From: Cephalotus follicularis
Taxonomy: Eukaryota > Streptophyta > Magnoliopsida > Oxalidales > Cephalotaceae
Reading direction: 5' to 3'
DNA: 64,000 nucleotides
Assembly: GCA_001972305.1 (NCBI GenBank)
Contig: BDDD01000311.1
Span: forward strand, 372,001 to 436,000
Part shown: piece after piece, positions 11,920-25,100 of the stretch
How the letters are laid out: every line of letters begins with the position of its first letter
How positions within the stretch are numbered: the first letter of the stretch is position 1
The notes under the pieces: generated by a model
Seen by the model: only the letters and a program-made list of their open reading frames with translations
The model's database searches: none
What the model was told of the DNA's origin: nothing
Translations under genes and position numbers: made by a program

Positions 11920-13068
11920 CTATGCATCTCCAATCCGGTCAAGCAATGCAGGTTGCACCTGAATATGGGAAAGAGTCATACAAGATAGCTTGCGACTCAA
12001 TGCATCTGCAATGACATTTGCTTTTCCAGGATGGTATTCAATGTCACAATCATAATCATTAAGAAGCTCAAACCACCTTCTCTGTCTCATGTTCAATTCC
12101 TTATGTGAAAAGAGATATCTCAAACTCTTATGATCAGTAAAAACTGTGAACTTGGTCCCATAAAGGTAGTGGCGCCATTTTCCAAGAGCAAAGATAATGG
12201 CCGCCAGTTCCAAGTCATGCATTGGGTAGTTTTCCTCATGTCGTTTGATCTTCCTCGGTGCATATGCAATCACTTTGCCGTATTGCATAAGAACACAACC
12301 AAGCCCCTTTCCAGAAGTATCGGTGTATACAACAAAGTCTTCGTTCCCGTCTGGCAAGGCTAGGACAGGAGCGGAAATCAATCTATCTTTCAACTCTTGA
12401 AAACTTCTTTCACAATCACTATCCCATACAAAGGTAGCGTTCTTCTGTGTCAATCTGGTCAACGGTGTTGCAATAAGGGAAAATCCCTCAACAAACCGAC
12501 GATAATACCCTGTTAAACACAAGAAGTTGCGAACTTCGGAAGCATTCATCGGTTGTTTCCAATCTTTCACTGCCTCTACTTTTGATGGATCCACTGATAA
12601 ACCGTCACCAGAAACAATATGCCCTAGAAAAGCAACCTCCGATAGCCAAAACTCGCACTTGTCGAATTTGGCATACAGTCGATGATCCCTCAAAGTTTGT
12701 AATACAATATAGAGGTGCTGGGCATGCTCCTCATCGGTCTTGGAATAGACCAAGAGATCTTCAAAGAACACTACAATGAACTGATCCAAATACTGTCTGA
12801 ACACTTGGTTCATCAGGTCCATGAAAGCCGTAGGAGCATTAGTCACACCAAAAGGCATAACTAAGAACTCATAATGGTCATATCTCGATCTGAAATCCGT
12901 CTTAGGAATATCCTCCGGTCTGACTTTCAACTGGTGGTAGCCCGATCTCAAGTCGAGCTTAGAAAACACTGTCGCTCCTCTAAGCTGGTCGAACAGCTCA
13001 TCAATGTGCGATAGAGGGTACTTATTCTTCACTGTAACTTTATTGAGCTGTCGGTAGTCAATACACAA
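11920..13068 (-). pseudogene. Reverse transcriptase-RNase H of the gypsy element, N-terminus deleted
   Basis: The 382-codon frame opens at CIDYRQLNK, so roughly the first 60-70 residues of the RT domain are missing at the junction with gag-protease. Motif A is intact ([13 protein letters not shown]). The catalytic motif usually read F-[IV]-D-D is FFED here, so the first Asp is Glu. RNase H follows, with [28 protein letters not shown] and [13 protein letters not shown], ending in the NVIADALSR motif. The frame overlaps the upstream gag-protease frame by 11 bp in another phase. Inactivation is inferred from the deletion and the changed motif. Confidence 0.9.
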
Positions 13069-14959
13069 ATTCTATCTCTCTGTCTGGGGGCAACAACGTC
13101 AAATCCCGGGGAAAAACATCTCCGAACTCGCAAACCACTGGAATATCCTCCAATTTCGGCCGCCATCTGTCAGTATCGAGCACATGTGCCAGAAACCCCT
13201 GGCCTCCCTGTCGTAACAATATGTCCGCATGCAAATCCCAAATCATCAGAATAAACAATGGCTCTAAGGTGCCAAGAAACCGAAAATGTGGTCGTCCCGA
13301 AGGACTAAAAACCACTACTTTCTGATGACAATCCACCTGAGCAAAGCTAGCAGACAACCAATCCATGCCAAGAATCACATCTAGGCAATCCATCGGTAAA
13401 ACAATAAGATCGTCTAATAAGCAACGATCATCAATCTCAACAATACAATCTCTACACACTCGATCGGTCATCGCTGACTCACCGAGAGGTGTGGATACCT
13501 CCATAAAGAAAGGAAGGTACTCGGGTCTCAACCCAACATGGGAGATAGAATGCAATGCAATGAATGAATGGGATGAACCCGAATCAATAAGAACCCATGC
13601 TAGAAGCTGAAAGAGTCGAATGGTACCTCCAATCACAACATCTGACCCTGCTGCAGCACTCGGTTCCATAGCAAATACTCTAGCCTGAACTGTCAGAGCA
13701 GAACTCATACGCTGCTTACCCCTGGACTGTGAAGTCCCACGGGAAGAAGACGGTGCACTAGCTATCGGTCCTAGTGGAGGCGGTGCCCGCTGTGTCTGAT
13801 CGAATCCTCTAGGACGAGAACTCTGAGGACAATCTCTAGCAATGTGGTCGGAACCACCACAAACCAAGCAATGGCCCAAGAACCATCTACAATTCTCGGA
13901 AGTATGGTTAGTCTTCTGACAATGCACACAAGGAACCGTAGCACTCTGATTACCACTCCCAGAAAATCTGGAGGGTGTACCCTGACTAGATGCTGAAGAT
14001 CGGTCTCCTCGGCGTATGTTCCTCGATCTGCCTTTCCTCCGAGAACTGGACGTATTCCAGCTACCCTGATTGCTACCCTGAGAACCAGGTGAGGGGCTAC
14101 TATCAGTCTTCTGTGATTTAGCACTGCCACTATCACTACCACTCTGCCAAGAAGAAGGAGTAGGCCTGGTACGGACTGCATTCCTCATCAGTTTAGCCTC
14201 AACTGCAATATCCTCAAGCTGCATAGTTCGGGAAGAAATATCCGATATGGAGGTCAACCCGAAGGGGGTCAGTTGCCTCCTCAAATCCAATCTCAGACCC
14301 CGAAGGAACTTCTTTGCTCTACGCTCTTGGCTTTCCACTAAGTACGGGGAGGATCGGGCTAATTGCATGAATCTCGCCTCATACTCAGCAACTGTCATGC
14401 TCACTTGTACCAAGTTAGCAAATTCAATCTCTCTTTTTTCCATCTCTACCTGAGGGTAGTACCTTGCATAGAATTCTCTTTTGAAGGCATCCCAAGAGCG
14501 GACTGTACCATTCCTTGTCCACTCTGTATTAACCATAGTCCACCAGTGCTCAGCTTCTCCTTGGAGCATATACACTGCCAATACCAATTTTTGTTCATCA
14601 TCACATCCCATGACTTCAAAGATCTTTTCCAGATGGGTTAGCCAAGACTCAGCAAGGGTAGGATCAGGGAGTCCTACAAATGCTGGAGGCTGCAACTTTA
14701 AGAAGCGGCTCAACATGTCTTCCCTCCTTGGTCTAAGTTCCACTCAAGCCTGTTGGCGTCCCATCAGAGTATGCATCTGTGCCATAGTGGCACACAATTG
14801 TCTCCAAACCTCAGGGTCAGCACCCACTGATGGAGCATTGGGATCATACTCTTGAAAAGCATTACCAAGAGTCGGTTCATCATCAACAGGAATAGGGGCA
14901 GGAGCAAGGGCAGGAGCATTCCTTCCACCCCGTCGGCCACGCCTTCCTCTGTTTTCCAT
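13058..14959 (-). pseudogene. gag-protease of the gypsy element, one in-frame stop
   Basis: The likely start is the ATG at 14959 (ENRGRRGRRGGRN). After 71 codons a TGA at 14746-14744 interrupts an otherwise continuous frame. Then come the capsid domain (SWLTHLEKIFEVMGCDD, EAEHWWTM, FYARYYPQ), a Ser/Arg-rich linker and a zinc knuckle (CLVCGGSDHIARDC) preceded by a second Cys/His cluster. Next is the aspartic protease with WVLIDSGSSHSFI and the ILGMDWL flap-side motif. The frame ends at DREIEFVY, where an intact element would run on into RT; about 200 bp are deleted there. Gag packages the RNA and the protease cuts the polyprotein. Confidence 0.9.
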
Positions 14960-15128
14960 TACTATAAGAGACAAAAATGGGATAATCAGATGCAATCACT
15001 TTCAATTCCAATATCAATCTCTTTTCCAATAACAATAGCATGAATAAGCAAGAACACATATCATGCAAATCCATTCAGTCAATCTCAATCAACGCATTTA
15101 TATACTTAGCTAGCAGGCCGACCAATGT

Positions 15129-15139
15129 CTCTGATACCA
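15129..15139 (-). other. Primer binding site of the gypsy element
   Basis: The minus strand reads TGGTATCAGAG three bases after the 5' LTR end, complementary to the 3' end of plant initiator tRNA-Met. This fixes the element's orientation. Confidence 0.85.
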
Positions 15140-15142
15140 TAC

Positions 15143-17304
15143 TGTAACACCCCGCGCCCGCAGGGCGGGCACGTGGCATTACTCTCAATCCAATACACAA
15201 TACAATGGTCGGGACTAGCAATATAAAAATACGAAAAACTTAAAACTTTGCATTACATAACACTTGCGGAAGATACAATACCAATCCATCCATACAGTAC
15301 AATGCAAATCTTTTACAATACAGTCTTTTATAATACATTATCAATCCTTCAATACAGTATTACAATATAGTACAATCCAAACTTCACTACAAACTCATAA
15401 CCAGTCCTGCGGTACCCAAGCAATCATGATCAATCGAGTCTTCAATCCTTCTGTCCGCTGCTACCTGCTGCCCTACCTATGCTGCACACAAAGGTACAAC
15501 ACAGTCCCACCACGAAGGATGGGGTTAGCCACACTGGCTAAGCAGAAACCCCATGCAGCATGTATGCATGTACATGTGCAATATCGGTGACAAGCAATAC
15601 AATATCAAAGTGCGGTGTACAATATCAATGCATGACATGGCAAATGTACATGTACAATTGGCGATCAGACAACCCGTATGACAGTGGCCCATAACAGAGC
15701 ATACGGATAGGATCTATAACAAACAATCAATCAATGGCAGACACTCAATGGTGGTGTATGAAACACCCAATCAATCAATCAATATCCTATAGAGCGTGCG
15801 ACCGATGTCGATTCAGTGTAAATCAGTTAGCAGTGATCAATCCCACGGAAGGTAGTCCTTCCAAAAGGGTGAGAGATCTACCTACGGTTCTCAGACTGAT
15901 CAGGTCTGGAACACATAGATCTTTCAGCCTATGGCTGGGCCAATACAATCTCGATGAGCTACAACTGAGGGAGCTACTGATGCCTTTAGGGAGCTACGGC
16001 CCTCAGCGAGCGTCAATCGTCAATCAATCGTGCTCGTCAGCAAGACAATACAATACAATAAACGATCGACGGAACAGGTGGACAAAGTCGACCTAACATG
16101 CCGACGTAAACCACAAGGTCGCTCTATAGGATCCATACAATACAATCAATCAATCAATCGAGTCAATACAATATTAAGTAAAGTCAATAAGTGGTGATGT
16201 CCAATGGAGAAATGGGAACGTGTATCCATCGTACCGACTTAGACTCACAACGACACTCATGGCTCAAGCAATCGATCAATGTATCAATACAACGTCGAAG
16301 CAAAGCCGATAAGGTGTGGTGCCTAATGGAGGGATGGGAACGTGCGCCCATTTTACCGACTTAGACTCACAACGACACTCATGACTCAAGCAATCAATCG
16401 GTCAGTGCAATCATTAAAACTGTTTTCAAACACTTGAACACCTCAAGTGAGGCTCCGGTCAAGTGGCGATGTGAAAAGAAGTGAAAAACTAGCTTTAAAA
16501 CAGTTAAAAACTTCTTTCAGTACATTAGGCGTCGATGTCTTTGGTGAAAGACATCGACTTCTTTTTAAAACGGTGGAAAGACGTCGATGTCTTTGAAAGA
16601 CATCAATGTATTTCCCTATTTATGTAGAGAACTGGCCAAAAACGTCGACGACCTTGGAGAAAGGCGTCAACGCTTTTCAATAAAAACAGCCTGAGAATGC
16701 GCATCGATGTTCGGCATCGATGTCTTTCCAGGGGAGAGACATCTCGAGGCAAAGACGTCGACGTCTTTGAAAGACGTCGATGTCTTTGCTGCAGAATCAA
16801 GGATATAGCACTCAGATGAAAAAGACATCGACATCTTTGGGCTAAGGGTCGATGTCTTTTCCGGGCATAGTCAATTTTTAGGCAGAAAATAGGGTCAATC
16901 TCAAGTCAAAATCCAATTAAAAGACATTCTTTGAAAACCAAAGTTTACAATCAATCATTTGAGGTTAGTAAGACTAGTTACAACCTTCCAAAATTAAATT
17001 TCAATCCTTTAATTAACAATTAGGTCAAGGATTAGCTATAAACCCTAAAAACCTCAATTCACTCAATTCAATCACTCAATCAATCATGCAATTCAGTCAA
17101 TCAATCAATAAAGCAATAGGCAATTCAATAAAGAAGTCCTACCTATCACTGAAGCTTCAAAAGTTGAGCTTCCAATCACTCAATCGGTTCCTATGCCGTT
17201 CAATCACCAATCCACTCCTTGCAATCGCTGTTCTTATCAATGGAGATGCAATCCGGGGCTGCAATGGTGAAGTTGGAGCTGTCATCAAGAGGGAGAGAGA
17301 GGGG

Positions 17305-17335
<31 letters not shown>

Positions 17336-17560
17336 AAAATGAGAAATGTGAGAGTAAAGAAAGAAAGAATTGACTTATATAGTCAATTCGATCAACTCTC
17401 CGAAACTCGGCCCAAAATCCCGACTATACATGCATGTGATCAATACAATATCAATAGGTATTAGAATACCTCAATTCAATACAGTTCAGTACGGTCCAAT
17501 ACGGTGCAATACGGTACGATGTATGCATGAACAGTACAAAAGGGAATTCGGGTCGCCACA
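15143..17560 (-). repeat. 5' LTR of the gypsy element, 2.4 kb, complete copy
   Basis: It starts TGTAACACCCCGCG and ends GGTCGCCACA on the plus strand. It contains the segment missing from the partner LTR (16469-17140), the 123-bp tandem pair around 16180-16400, and a GA run at 17284-17331. Short reading frames within it are mirrored in the other LTR and are not genes. Confidence 0.92.
16525..16860. repeat. Array of GTCGA-centred palindromic words inside the LTR
   Basis: About eleven imperfect copies of an 18-bp palindrome, AAAGACATCGATGTCTTT and variants with ACGTCGAC centres, occur in about 330 bp at irregular spacing. A related word recurs in the unrelated solo LTR at 44218-45194. Irregular spacers and palindromic units fit neither a microsatellite nor a CRISPR array. 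Confidence 0.75.
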
Positions 17561-17800
17561 CGGTGAGTTTTTCTCAGACTTATACACTCTTCTCTGTCAA
17601 CACTAATTTTAGCATCGGAGGGTCACCGGGAGTAAAACTCATGGGATTTCGACAGTTTATTCAGTGTGTGTACAGGGAAGATCAGAGAACGCAGGAAACA
17701 GACCACAGTATAACACTCTTGGGAGCATCGTCATCTATTTCCCAACAAAGAAACCCTCCGCACACCGGAGAACTGTTGTGGAACAATTTGCTCATCAACA

Positions 17801-19338
17801 ATATTCATTATTGTTGTTTGCTAAGCATGCATAAAAGTACAATAGAAAATCTTAAAATACTAAAAACTCCGACTTTCTAATACTAAAAACTATAATGTTT
17901 TTAATGGCACATTGATCTAATAATAATAATAATAATAATAATCCTTGTTGAAGCTACTGATTTTTAACAGTCAGCTATGGAAAATACAACCGAATGAAAA
18001 CTACATGTAATAGTTTTTATAACTTTTTTTACTCATTAAGAAAGTGATTTTTGTTCATTGTCCATAATCCATGTTCACCAAGAAAAAGGCCACATCATCC
18101 GATTAATTGTTCTAAGATGACAGTGTAATTTAAACGTTCAAATGACTTGAAAAACGATACGAATTTAACCGATTTTGATTTCTTCTAAATGAATTTGAAT
18201 CATATTATGGTCAATACATTTAAAAAAATTAATAAATAATTAATTTATCTCACATAACTTAAAAGTAACCCATAATTAAAATGTTTATTGATTATGCTTA
18301 CTATGAAAGATATTATTATTTTCTAATCTTATTTGACTTGATTATAATCATTTTTTAATGTAGATTTAGTTAATTAAAAATAGTAACAAAGTAAAATTAG
18401 TTTAGAATTATGATATGTGATACATGACCTAGATTGAATAATTTAAATCGATTCAGATAGTTGTTTTATATTTCATTCTTTTTAATTAATTAATCCGTTG
18501 ACTTATTAATGAATCGATTAAACTATCTACCTATAGCATTAATCGAGTCAATCATCTTTTTAATTCTGATAACTACGAATGGCTCGTGTATTGAGAAAAC
18601 AAATTAATACAATATCTTCTTAACAATTTCTGATGGTATAAAAATGTTTTAACGAAAATATTTAGACAAGACTTATATATATGTCCTCAATCTATCTGAC
18701 AGACTGAATTTTTTGTCATCGGTTAATTACAAGGAAAGTAAAATTGTATATAACTATTAATGGTTTTGTTTCAATATTATTCTGTACGGATTAGGAACAC
18801 TAATGCAACTTGACGTCCGTGTTGCCTATGGAGGCTGTGGAATGTCGCTATATCTAAAAGCGAACTGTAGAAGGAGTAATAAAACGAGCACATCTATATG
18901 GGTGATGGGTCGTATTTGACACCACAACGAGAGAATCTTGTCAATTTTAGAATTCAATGTTTTAGTCCCCCACTGATGGTACTATCACTAGGGACAAAAC
19001 TTTAACATCTTATTTGTAGTAATCTTAAAAGTAACCACAAAAATACTCAAACCATAACTATGGATATATCCTTAAAAAGAAGTTCTCAACAATCATGATT
19101 GGACTTTGTCCTCACTATCTAGAAGTTGAGCTTCTGATTTTGTATACAGATTGATCATTTAGGTGCACTCCTACAAAACAAACTGTGTAACTCGTCTTCA
19201 ATTGAAATTTATTTTATTCTATATAAATACAGAATAATATGAAAATCAACGTATGCACTTTCAATAAAGTCTAAATGTGGATGATTGTCTGTTGGAAACA
19301 AATCCTCCGAAGTGGGATGATAAAAGAATTGGGGACAA
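17801..19338. other. Left arm of the inverted duplication, no gene
   Basis: It is matched in reverse complement by 33045-34620. Shared landmarks include AGCTACTGATTTTTAACAGT with its inverse near 34450, an AAT run at 17922-17942 mirrored by a TTA run near 34480-34497, and GTTGCCTATGGAGGCTGTGG with its inverse near 33620. It is AT-rich with no coding potential. Confidence 0.85.
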
Positions 19339-21986
19339 TGTAATGATCCAAGTCCAATTTTAGGTATTGGACTTGCTGTTTTGGGTCTTAGAAAATTTTT
19401 TTTTTCTTTTGGGAAGAGTTAGGCCCTATGGTTTAGGCCTTAAGTGGTTTGGTTTGTTTGGTTTTGGTCTTAGTTGGTTTTGCTGATGCTTTTTGCGTTT
19501 TGGCGGGATGACGAGGTAGTGTGCACGTGGGTGTGGCAGGTTGTGTAAGGAATGCAGAGTCTCATCTTGTCAAGCACACACAACCTTCACATCAAGGAGT
19601 CGTTGTATCAGTTGAGGACGCCAGAAGAGAGTAGTTGAGAGAAGTGTGTAAGTTCTCCGTGCTTTCTTCTTTCCTTCTAAAGTTTCCTTTGGCGAAGACG
19701 AGTTTTGCTTGGAGAACGAGATCCTTGAATTCGTAGAGGTGAGCTCTTTCTTCTTCATCTTCTTTCCTCTGTTCGTTTAGCAATGTGCGTGCCAACCTCC
19801 CGTTTACGGTGGAGTCAGAGACGGTGATGGTGATCGTGATGCTCCATGTTGGTATGTTGAGCATTGTGGATGGTCGGGACGACTATCTGAGGAGGCGATC
19901 ATGCATTGAAGGTCACTTGCATGTTTTCTCTCTGTTTTTGTCACATATTGTGCTAAGTCTGTGTTCTTTGTTCTTGTAGCTGAGGAGTCGAGTGTTGATC
20001 TTGAGCTATAGGAGCTGTACGGAGGTGCGGATAAGTGGTGAGTGGGACATTCCTTCTTTTTATCTTGAAACAGTTGAGAGTCCTAAGCTATTTTGTGTCC
20101 TCGGGTTATGCTATTTCTCTCCATGGTGTCTTGTTCTGGGATTCATTTTTTCCATGTTTTGACATATTTCTTTCAGTTGATATTGATTTCCGAGCTGGTG
20201 AGCTTGAGGTTTTGGGTGATATTTCCCTTGTTTTATCTTGTTTCTATATGTCATAACTTTTTCTTGACACCTGTGTTGTTGAGTATGGATACTGGATACT
20301 GGGGACCGTGGTGACCGATGGCGTGTTTTCTATGGGATTCCCGACGAGAGATGGTCTGTGCGGTGATTCGCTGACCTTCTAGTAGAAGCTCTCATACACG
20401 ATTGCCGACGAGGGTGGTGCCTTGCGGTGATTCGCTGGCCCCTCAGTTGATGTTCTTGATCTACTAGTCTCCCAAGGGCTGGGTTCGACACTGATCAGTC
20501 AGCACCTCTGGTGGAAGGCCAAGACTTATGGCTCTCTGTATCGATACATAGAAGGTGGTGCACTCCCTGCAAGCCTATGATCTTCATCTCCAGTCAGGGA
20601 CTGTTGAGGTATTGCTGCCGTGAAACTCGGCGCCAACAGATGTATGGATTTTGTCGAGGTGAAAGGCCGATGTGGGTTTTGGTAATGTGGCAGGTACCAG
20701 TATTTCTCTGATCAATTGATCCCTGGAGTTTTTAGATCCTTTTGTTGGGTCCTCAGGAAATTGGGTTGGACACCTTGCTTACTTTTATCTCTCATACTAT
20801 TGTGTTATAGCATTGTTGATATACGTATCTCTTGCTATTTTATATATACTCCAAGTTGTCTTTGATTCTTGTTGAGTATCCTCGGGTGGTGAGCCGAGGT
20901 GAACTTTTTGGCCTGTTGGCATAACCATTTGCTCAGCGTCCAGTGTCGTCGGGCATTATGGAATGCTTTCTTTGCCCTCTTACTAGTCTTTGGACTAATC
21001 CCCTCCCAGGTTGTTGTTTTGCAGTTGAGGAAGCAGGTGAAGTCTTCCCCACATTGGGCCACGTTAAGGTCATGTTGTGAGGTAGACCGAGGAGTTTGTT
21101 CTTCCCCTGTCCCCTTCATGCATTTGGGACATACTTTTGGGTCGTTTTTTGGTTGTAATATTTTGTAAAACAATCATGTAGATGAACCTTTGAAGAATTT
21201 TGGTGTATAAGGTTTATCTTTTATGATATGACGATTTGTTTATCTTTATCCTTGTTGATGCTTGATGTTTTAGGTTGTTTAGACCTTAGTGCCGAGCTCC
21301 CGATGTGAGAAGTTGATGTATGATGTGTTTGGAGATAGTGGTTGGGCTCTGTTGACCTTAGATTTGACCTAGGTGCACGGCAGGTTTCCTCGACTGGAAG
21401 CCAGACCATCTCGGTCGTTGCCCGAGTGTGTCCTTGGTCCTAGGGAAGTAGTAGCCAGACCACTAGGCTAGTCGGCAGTCCTCGAACGTGAGGTTTTCCT
21501 GGTAACTTTGGTGTGTCCTCGGACTTATGGCATGCGCTTGGATCTTGATGTGTCCCAGGACATTTTGGTGTCCTTAAGCGTTTTGGTTCCTTGGGTATCT
21601 GTAGACGCCTAATTCGTGTTGGGGCCCAAGTGCTTGGGAGTTTGTTTCCAAGGTGAAGAGTTGTGGCATTTGGCTCATCGGGCTTTTAGTAGGCCTTGGT
21701 GCTTGGGTGAGCACGAGCGGGGCGCATGTGAGTTCCTCGGGCTTAAGAGAAACGGGGCGTTTTGGGTTCCCGGTAGTTTCTTTTGAGTCCTCAGCCCTAT
21801 CTTTGGACACTGCGTTGTATCGTGTGACCTCTGCCCTGGCGTTTTGGTCGGGCTTTAGTGTCTTTGATGCCTAGAGCCTTTTGCGCGGTGTTTTTGTTGG
21901 ATGATTTTGGTTTTGAGGGTTGTTGGTAGGTGTGCCATCCCCGGCAGAGCTTGCGTCCCTGGGTGTTTTGGGAACGGGTCCTGTTA
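19339..21986. mobile_element. Solo-LTR-like insertion of 2.6 kb in the left arm
   Basis: The opposite arm is continuous here (33040-33050). The left copy is interrupted between GGGGACAA and GAAAAATTCTAG by sequence that begins TGTAATGATCC. The flanks GACAA (19334-19338) and GAAAA (21987-21991) look like a decayed 5-bp target duplication. The interior is GT-rich with no transposon protein motif, as expected of an LTR. The end reads CTGTTA instead of the standard CA, so the right border may be off by a few bases. Confidence 0.55.
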
Positions 21987-22159
21987 GAAAAATTCTAGAT
22001 TTGAGTGTACTTGGATAAGAAATAAAAGAGATTTCAGAATTGACTAACGATTCGAAACCAACGGAATCGGTTTGAGAAGGAGAAAAAAAAAAGAAATATT
22101 TGTGAGTGGTTGAGATAAGCTGACGTAAAATGCTTCGATGTAAAATTAGAGATGCAAAT
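21987..22159. other. Short left-arm block of the inverted duplication
   Basis: It is matched in reverse complement by 32870-33045 (landmarks TTCTAGATTTGAGTGTACTT and ATGCTTCGATGTAAAATTAG). The match ends abruptly at 22159, where the palindromic element begins with TGTGACATCC. Confidence 0.8.
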
Positions 22160-25100
22160 TGTGACATCCGTGTCCTAGTACGGTCTATGTCTGTGGAGCC
22201 TATGTTGCAATCTGTCTGTCTGTCTAGAGGTTAGACTGTTTTTCTGGCTTTCATGACATATGCATCATGGTATTAATAAATTTTTATTGGTGTGATTTTA
22301 TTCCAGCTGTTTATCTGCATAACAAATAAATGTTTCCGTGCTTTAAATTAGACGTTATTTTCAGTTATATTTGTACTTGAAACAAAAATGATTTATGTAT
22401 CTGTCTGAATCTTTTTTGAATATGTTGAATCTGTTTTGAAGTAATGGTGAATTCTGTACTTCTGAAATCTATTAAATATGTTTAGATGCATGGTGATCTC
22501 GGGTATTGTATTGGTTACATATCTGATGCCCATGAGAGGCTCTGTCTACACGTGTATGACCTTCTGCTGATGCTTTGACACGACGGTATCATCGCCACTA
22601 TTTCTGCTGGGCGTTCGGCCCGGCGGGGCCCAGACGTAAACCTTACCTAGTAGACCCAACTGCATCTCTATATATTTATTTGGTTTAAACTCTATTAAAA
22701 ACTACGCACATTTAAGTTTTTGATGATTAATCTGATTTTCTACTGATTCTGTTAGTTTTGAGCTTATGAGCTATTTTATAAATCGGATTTTGGTTTTTCG
22801 TTCTGTTTTATTGATATTCTATTTAAGTTGTTTTAATCTATTTTACAAATCAAATTCTATTTCTGAAATTCTGTTTCAGTTTTATACTTTTGTTATATCT
22901 TTTCTGCAAAGATATTTATATGCGAGCAAAACTCTGCGGGTCTTTTTGTTCCATCTCACTAGTCCTGTGGACTAACCCCCTCCTCTGTTTTTGTTTTTAG
23001 TTCTGACAGGTTGGTCTGCTGAGTTCTGTCAGCTGTAGTTAGTCAGTCTGCTGAGGTGAGACCATAAGGGCATGCCTTCCAAAGTCAACATATACATACC
23101 ATCACTGCATCAACATTTTAAATTCTGCACTATTTAGGTTTTATATAATTGTTTTTATGGTTTTGTTTAGAAGGGCTGAGCCCTATTTATGATTTAAGTT
23201 TTGATAATATGGTTGAGGCGGAGCCCAACCCATAATTATTTTTTGTTTTAAATTGTGGTCTGCTGAGGGTTGAGCCCATTTATAGTTTTTCTGAGGGTTG
23301 AACCCATTTATAACTGTTGATTTCCTCCTTCGGGAGTGTGGTTGCTGAGGGCTGAGCCCATATTACAAACTGTGTTTTTCTTTACAGGGAGTATAGTCCG
23401 ATAAACGGATACTACATGTCCGATTTTCATAAAAAATTAAGAGTTAGAATTATTTTCAAGTTTTTGAAGAAACCTTTCTGTTTATTCTTTTGTTTAAAAA
23501 TGTATTTCTGAAACTCTGATCTGCTGAACCTATAAAGTGAGTCTCCAATGAGAGGCTTGGCTTCGTAGTGGGTGCGACGGATCCCAGCGGACTGGGTCCG
23601 GACGTGTCAAGTTACGCACCTGGACCCAGCCCTGCTGGGATCTGTCGTGTCCACTACGAGGCCAACCCTCTCATAAGAGATTCAGAACAGAGTTTCAGAA
23701 ATACATTTTTAAACAGAAAAATTCTTCGAACAGAAAAATTTCTTGAAAAACTTGAAAATAATTCTAACTCTTAAATTTTTACAAAAATCGAGCATGTAGT
23801 ATTCGTTTATCGGACTATGCCCCCCGTAAAGAAAAACACAGTTTGGAAAATGGGCTCAGCCCTCAGCAACCACACTCTCGAAGGAGGAAATTTCACAATA
23901 TATCAAAATAAAACTAGGGCTCCGCCCTTCTCATCAGAAACAGAAAACAGTTTATCGGACTCAGTCCATCAACAGATGGGTTGGGCTTAGCCTCAACCGT
24001 ATTATCAAAACTTAATACATAAATAGGGTTCAGCCCTTCAAAACAAAAGTATGAAAACATTTAACTGTAAACATAATTAAATGCATAATTCAAATAATGA
24101 TGCGTGGATGATATGCATGTGTTGAGACTCTGGTAGGCATGCCCTTGTGGTCTCACCTCAGCAGACTGACTGACTCCAGCTGACAGAGCTCAGCAGACTA
24201 ACCTGTCAGAACTAAAAAATAGAAATAGAGGAAGGTGTTGGTCCACAGGACTGGTGAGATGGAACAAAAAGACTCCGCATAGTTTTGCCCGCATATAAAT
24301 ATCTTTACAGAAAAGATATAACAAAACTGTAAAATAACTGAAACAGAAACAAAATACAGTATCCGGTTTATAAAACAGATATAAAACGACTTAAACAGAA
24401 TATCAAATCAAAACCGATTTATAAAACCGATATTTCCAGAAATCAGCAAAAAAAACCATATTAGAAAACCAGATCATTTCTTTCAAACAGATTTAAAACA
24501 TCAGAAATTCAGTTATATGTGGTATTTAACAGAGTTTTACAAGAGAATAAATATATAAAGATATAGTGGGCCTACTAGGTAAGGTTGACGCCTGGGCCCC
24601 TTCGGGCCGAACGTCGAGCAGAAATAGTGGCAATGATACCGTCGTATCAAAGCATTAGAACAGAAATTCATACACGTGCAGACAGTGCCTCTCATGAGCA
24701 TCAGATAAGTAACTAATACAATACTGATATCCCCAGTGCATCATAATATACTTAAACAAATTTCAGAAACACAGAAATCAACAATACTTCAAAAAAAGAT
24801 TTAAAACAGATTCAGACAGATACAGAATTCATCAATGATTCAAAACATACTTAAAACAGATTTCAAAGAGATCCAGAAATCATTTTCTTATCAAATATAG
24901 ATATATCTGAAAATAACGTCATACTATGACTATCATCTTGCGAGCGTTTGAAAACATTAAAAGAAAGTTTCAGATATTAAAACTTAAACATCTTTCAAAA
25001 ACAGAGTAGTCCAAAATCATTCAGATACAGAAATAGTTAAGTAAAAACGTTCAAACATTCAAACCAATTAAAAGAACTTCAGAGTAAAAAGGTTAAAGAA

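Larger units (their letters stand above)
8677..17560 (-). mobile_element. Ty3/gypsy LTR retrotransposon (chromovirus-like), nearly full length, inactive
   Basis: The element is bounded by long LTRs and a perfect 5-bp target duplication CGGTG (8672-8676 and 17561-17565). On the minus strand the order is LTR, tRNA-iMet-type primer site, gag-protease, RT-RNase H, integrase with a chromodomain-like tail, polypurine tract, LTR. That order and the tail suggest the Tekay/Del side of the chromoviruses. The first 130 bp of the two LTRs differ at only about five sites, so insertion was fairly recent. It still carries a gag stop, a gag/RT deletion and an integrase frameshift. It is nested in the older solo LTR 8430-17800. 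Confidence 0.92.
8430..17800 (+). mobile_element. Solo LTR (about 480 bp) split by a nested gypsy element
   Basis: The two halves are 8430-8676 and 17566-17800. The outer ends are TGATGTGGAAA on the left and CTCATCAACA on the right, with near-identical flanks (TTATT and ATATT). The opposite arm of the inverted duplication (34600-34640) is continuous where this LTR would sit. The left half resembles the reverse complement of the solo LTR ending at 61610 (both start TGAT.TGGAAAAAA). The right half carries TAGCATCGGAGGGTCACC, close to a word in the LTRs of the 35533-47453 element. Confidence 0.65.

Noticed and set aside
16525..16860. Repeated short words that superficially resemble a CRISPR array.
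   Set aside because: Units are palindromic and variable, spacers are irregular, and the array lies inside a plant LTR.
19570..21874. Several frames of 60-112 codons on both strands.
   Set aside because: All lie in the solo-LTR-like insertion 19339-21986 and have no recognisable motifs.
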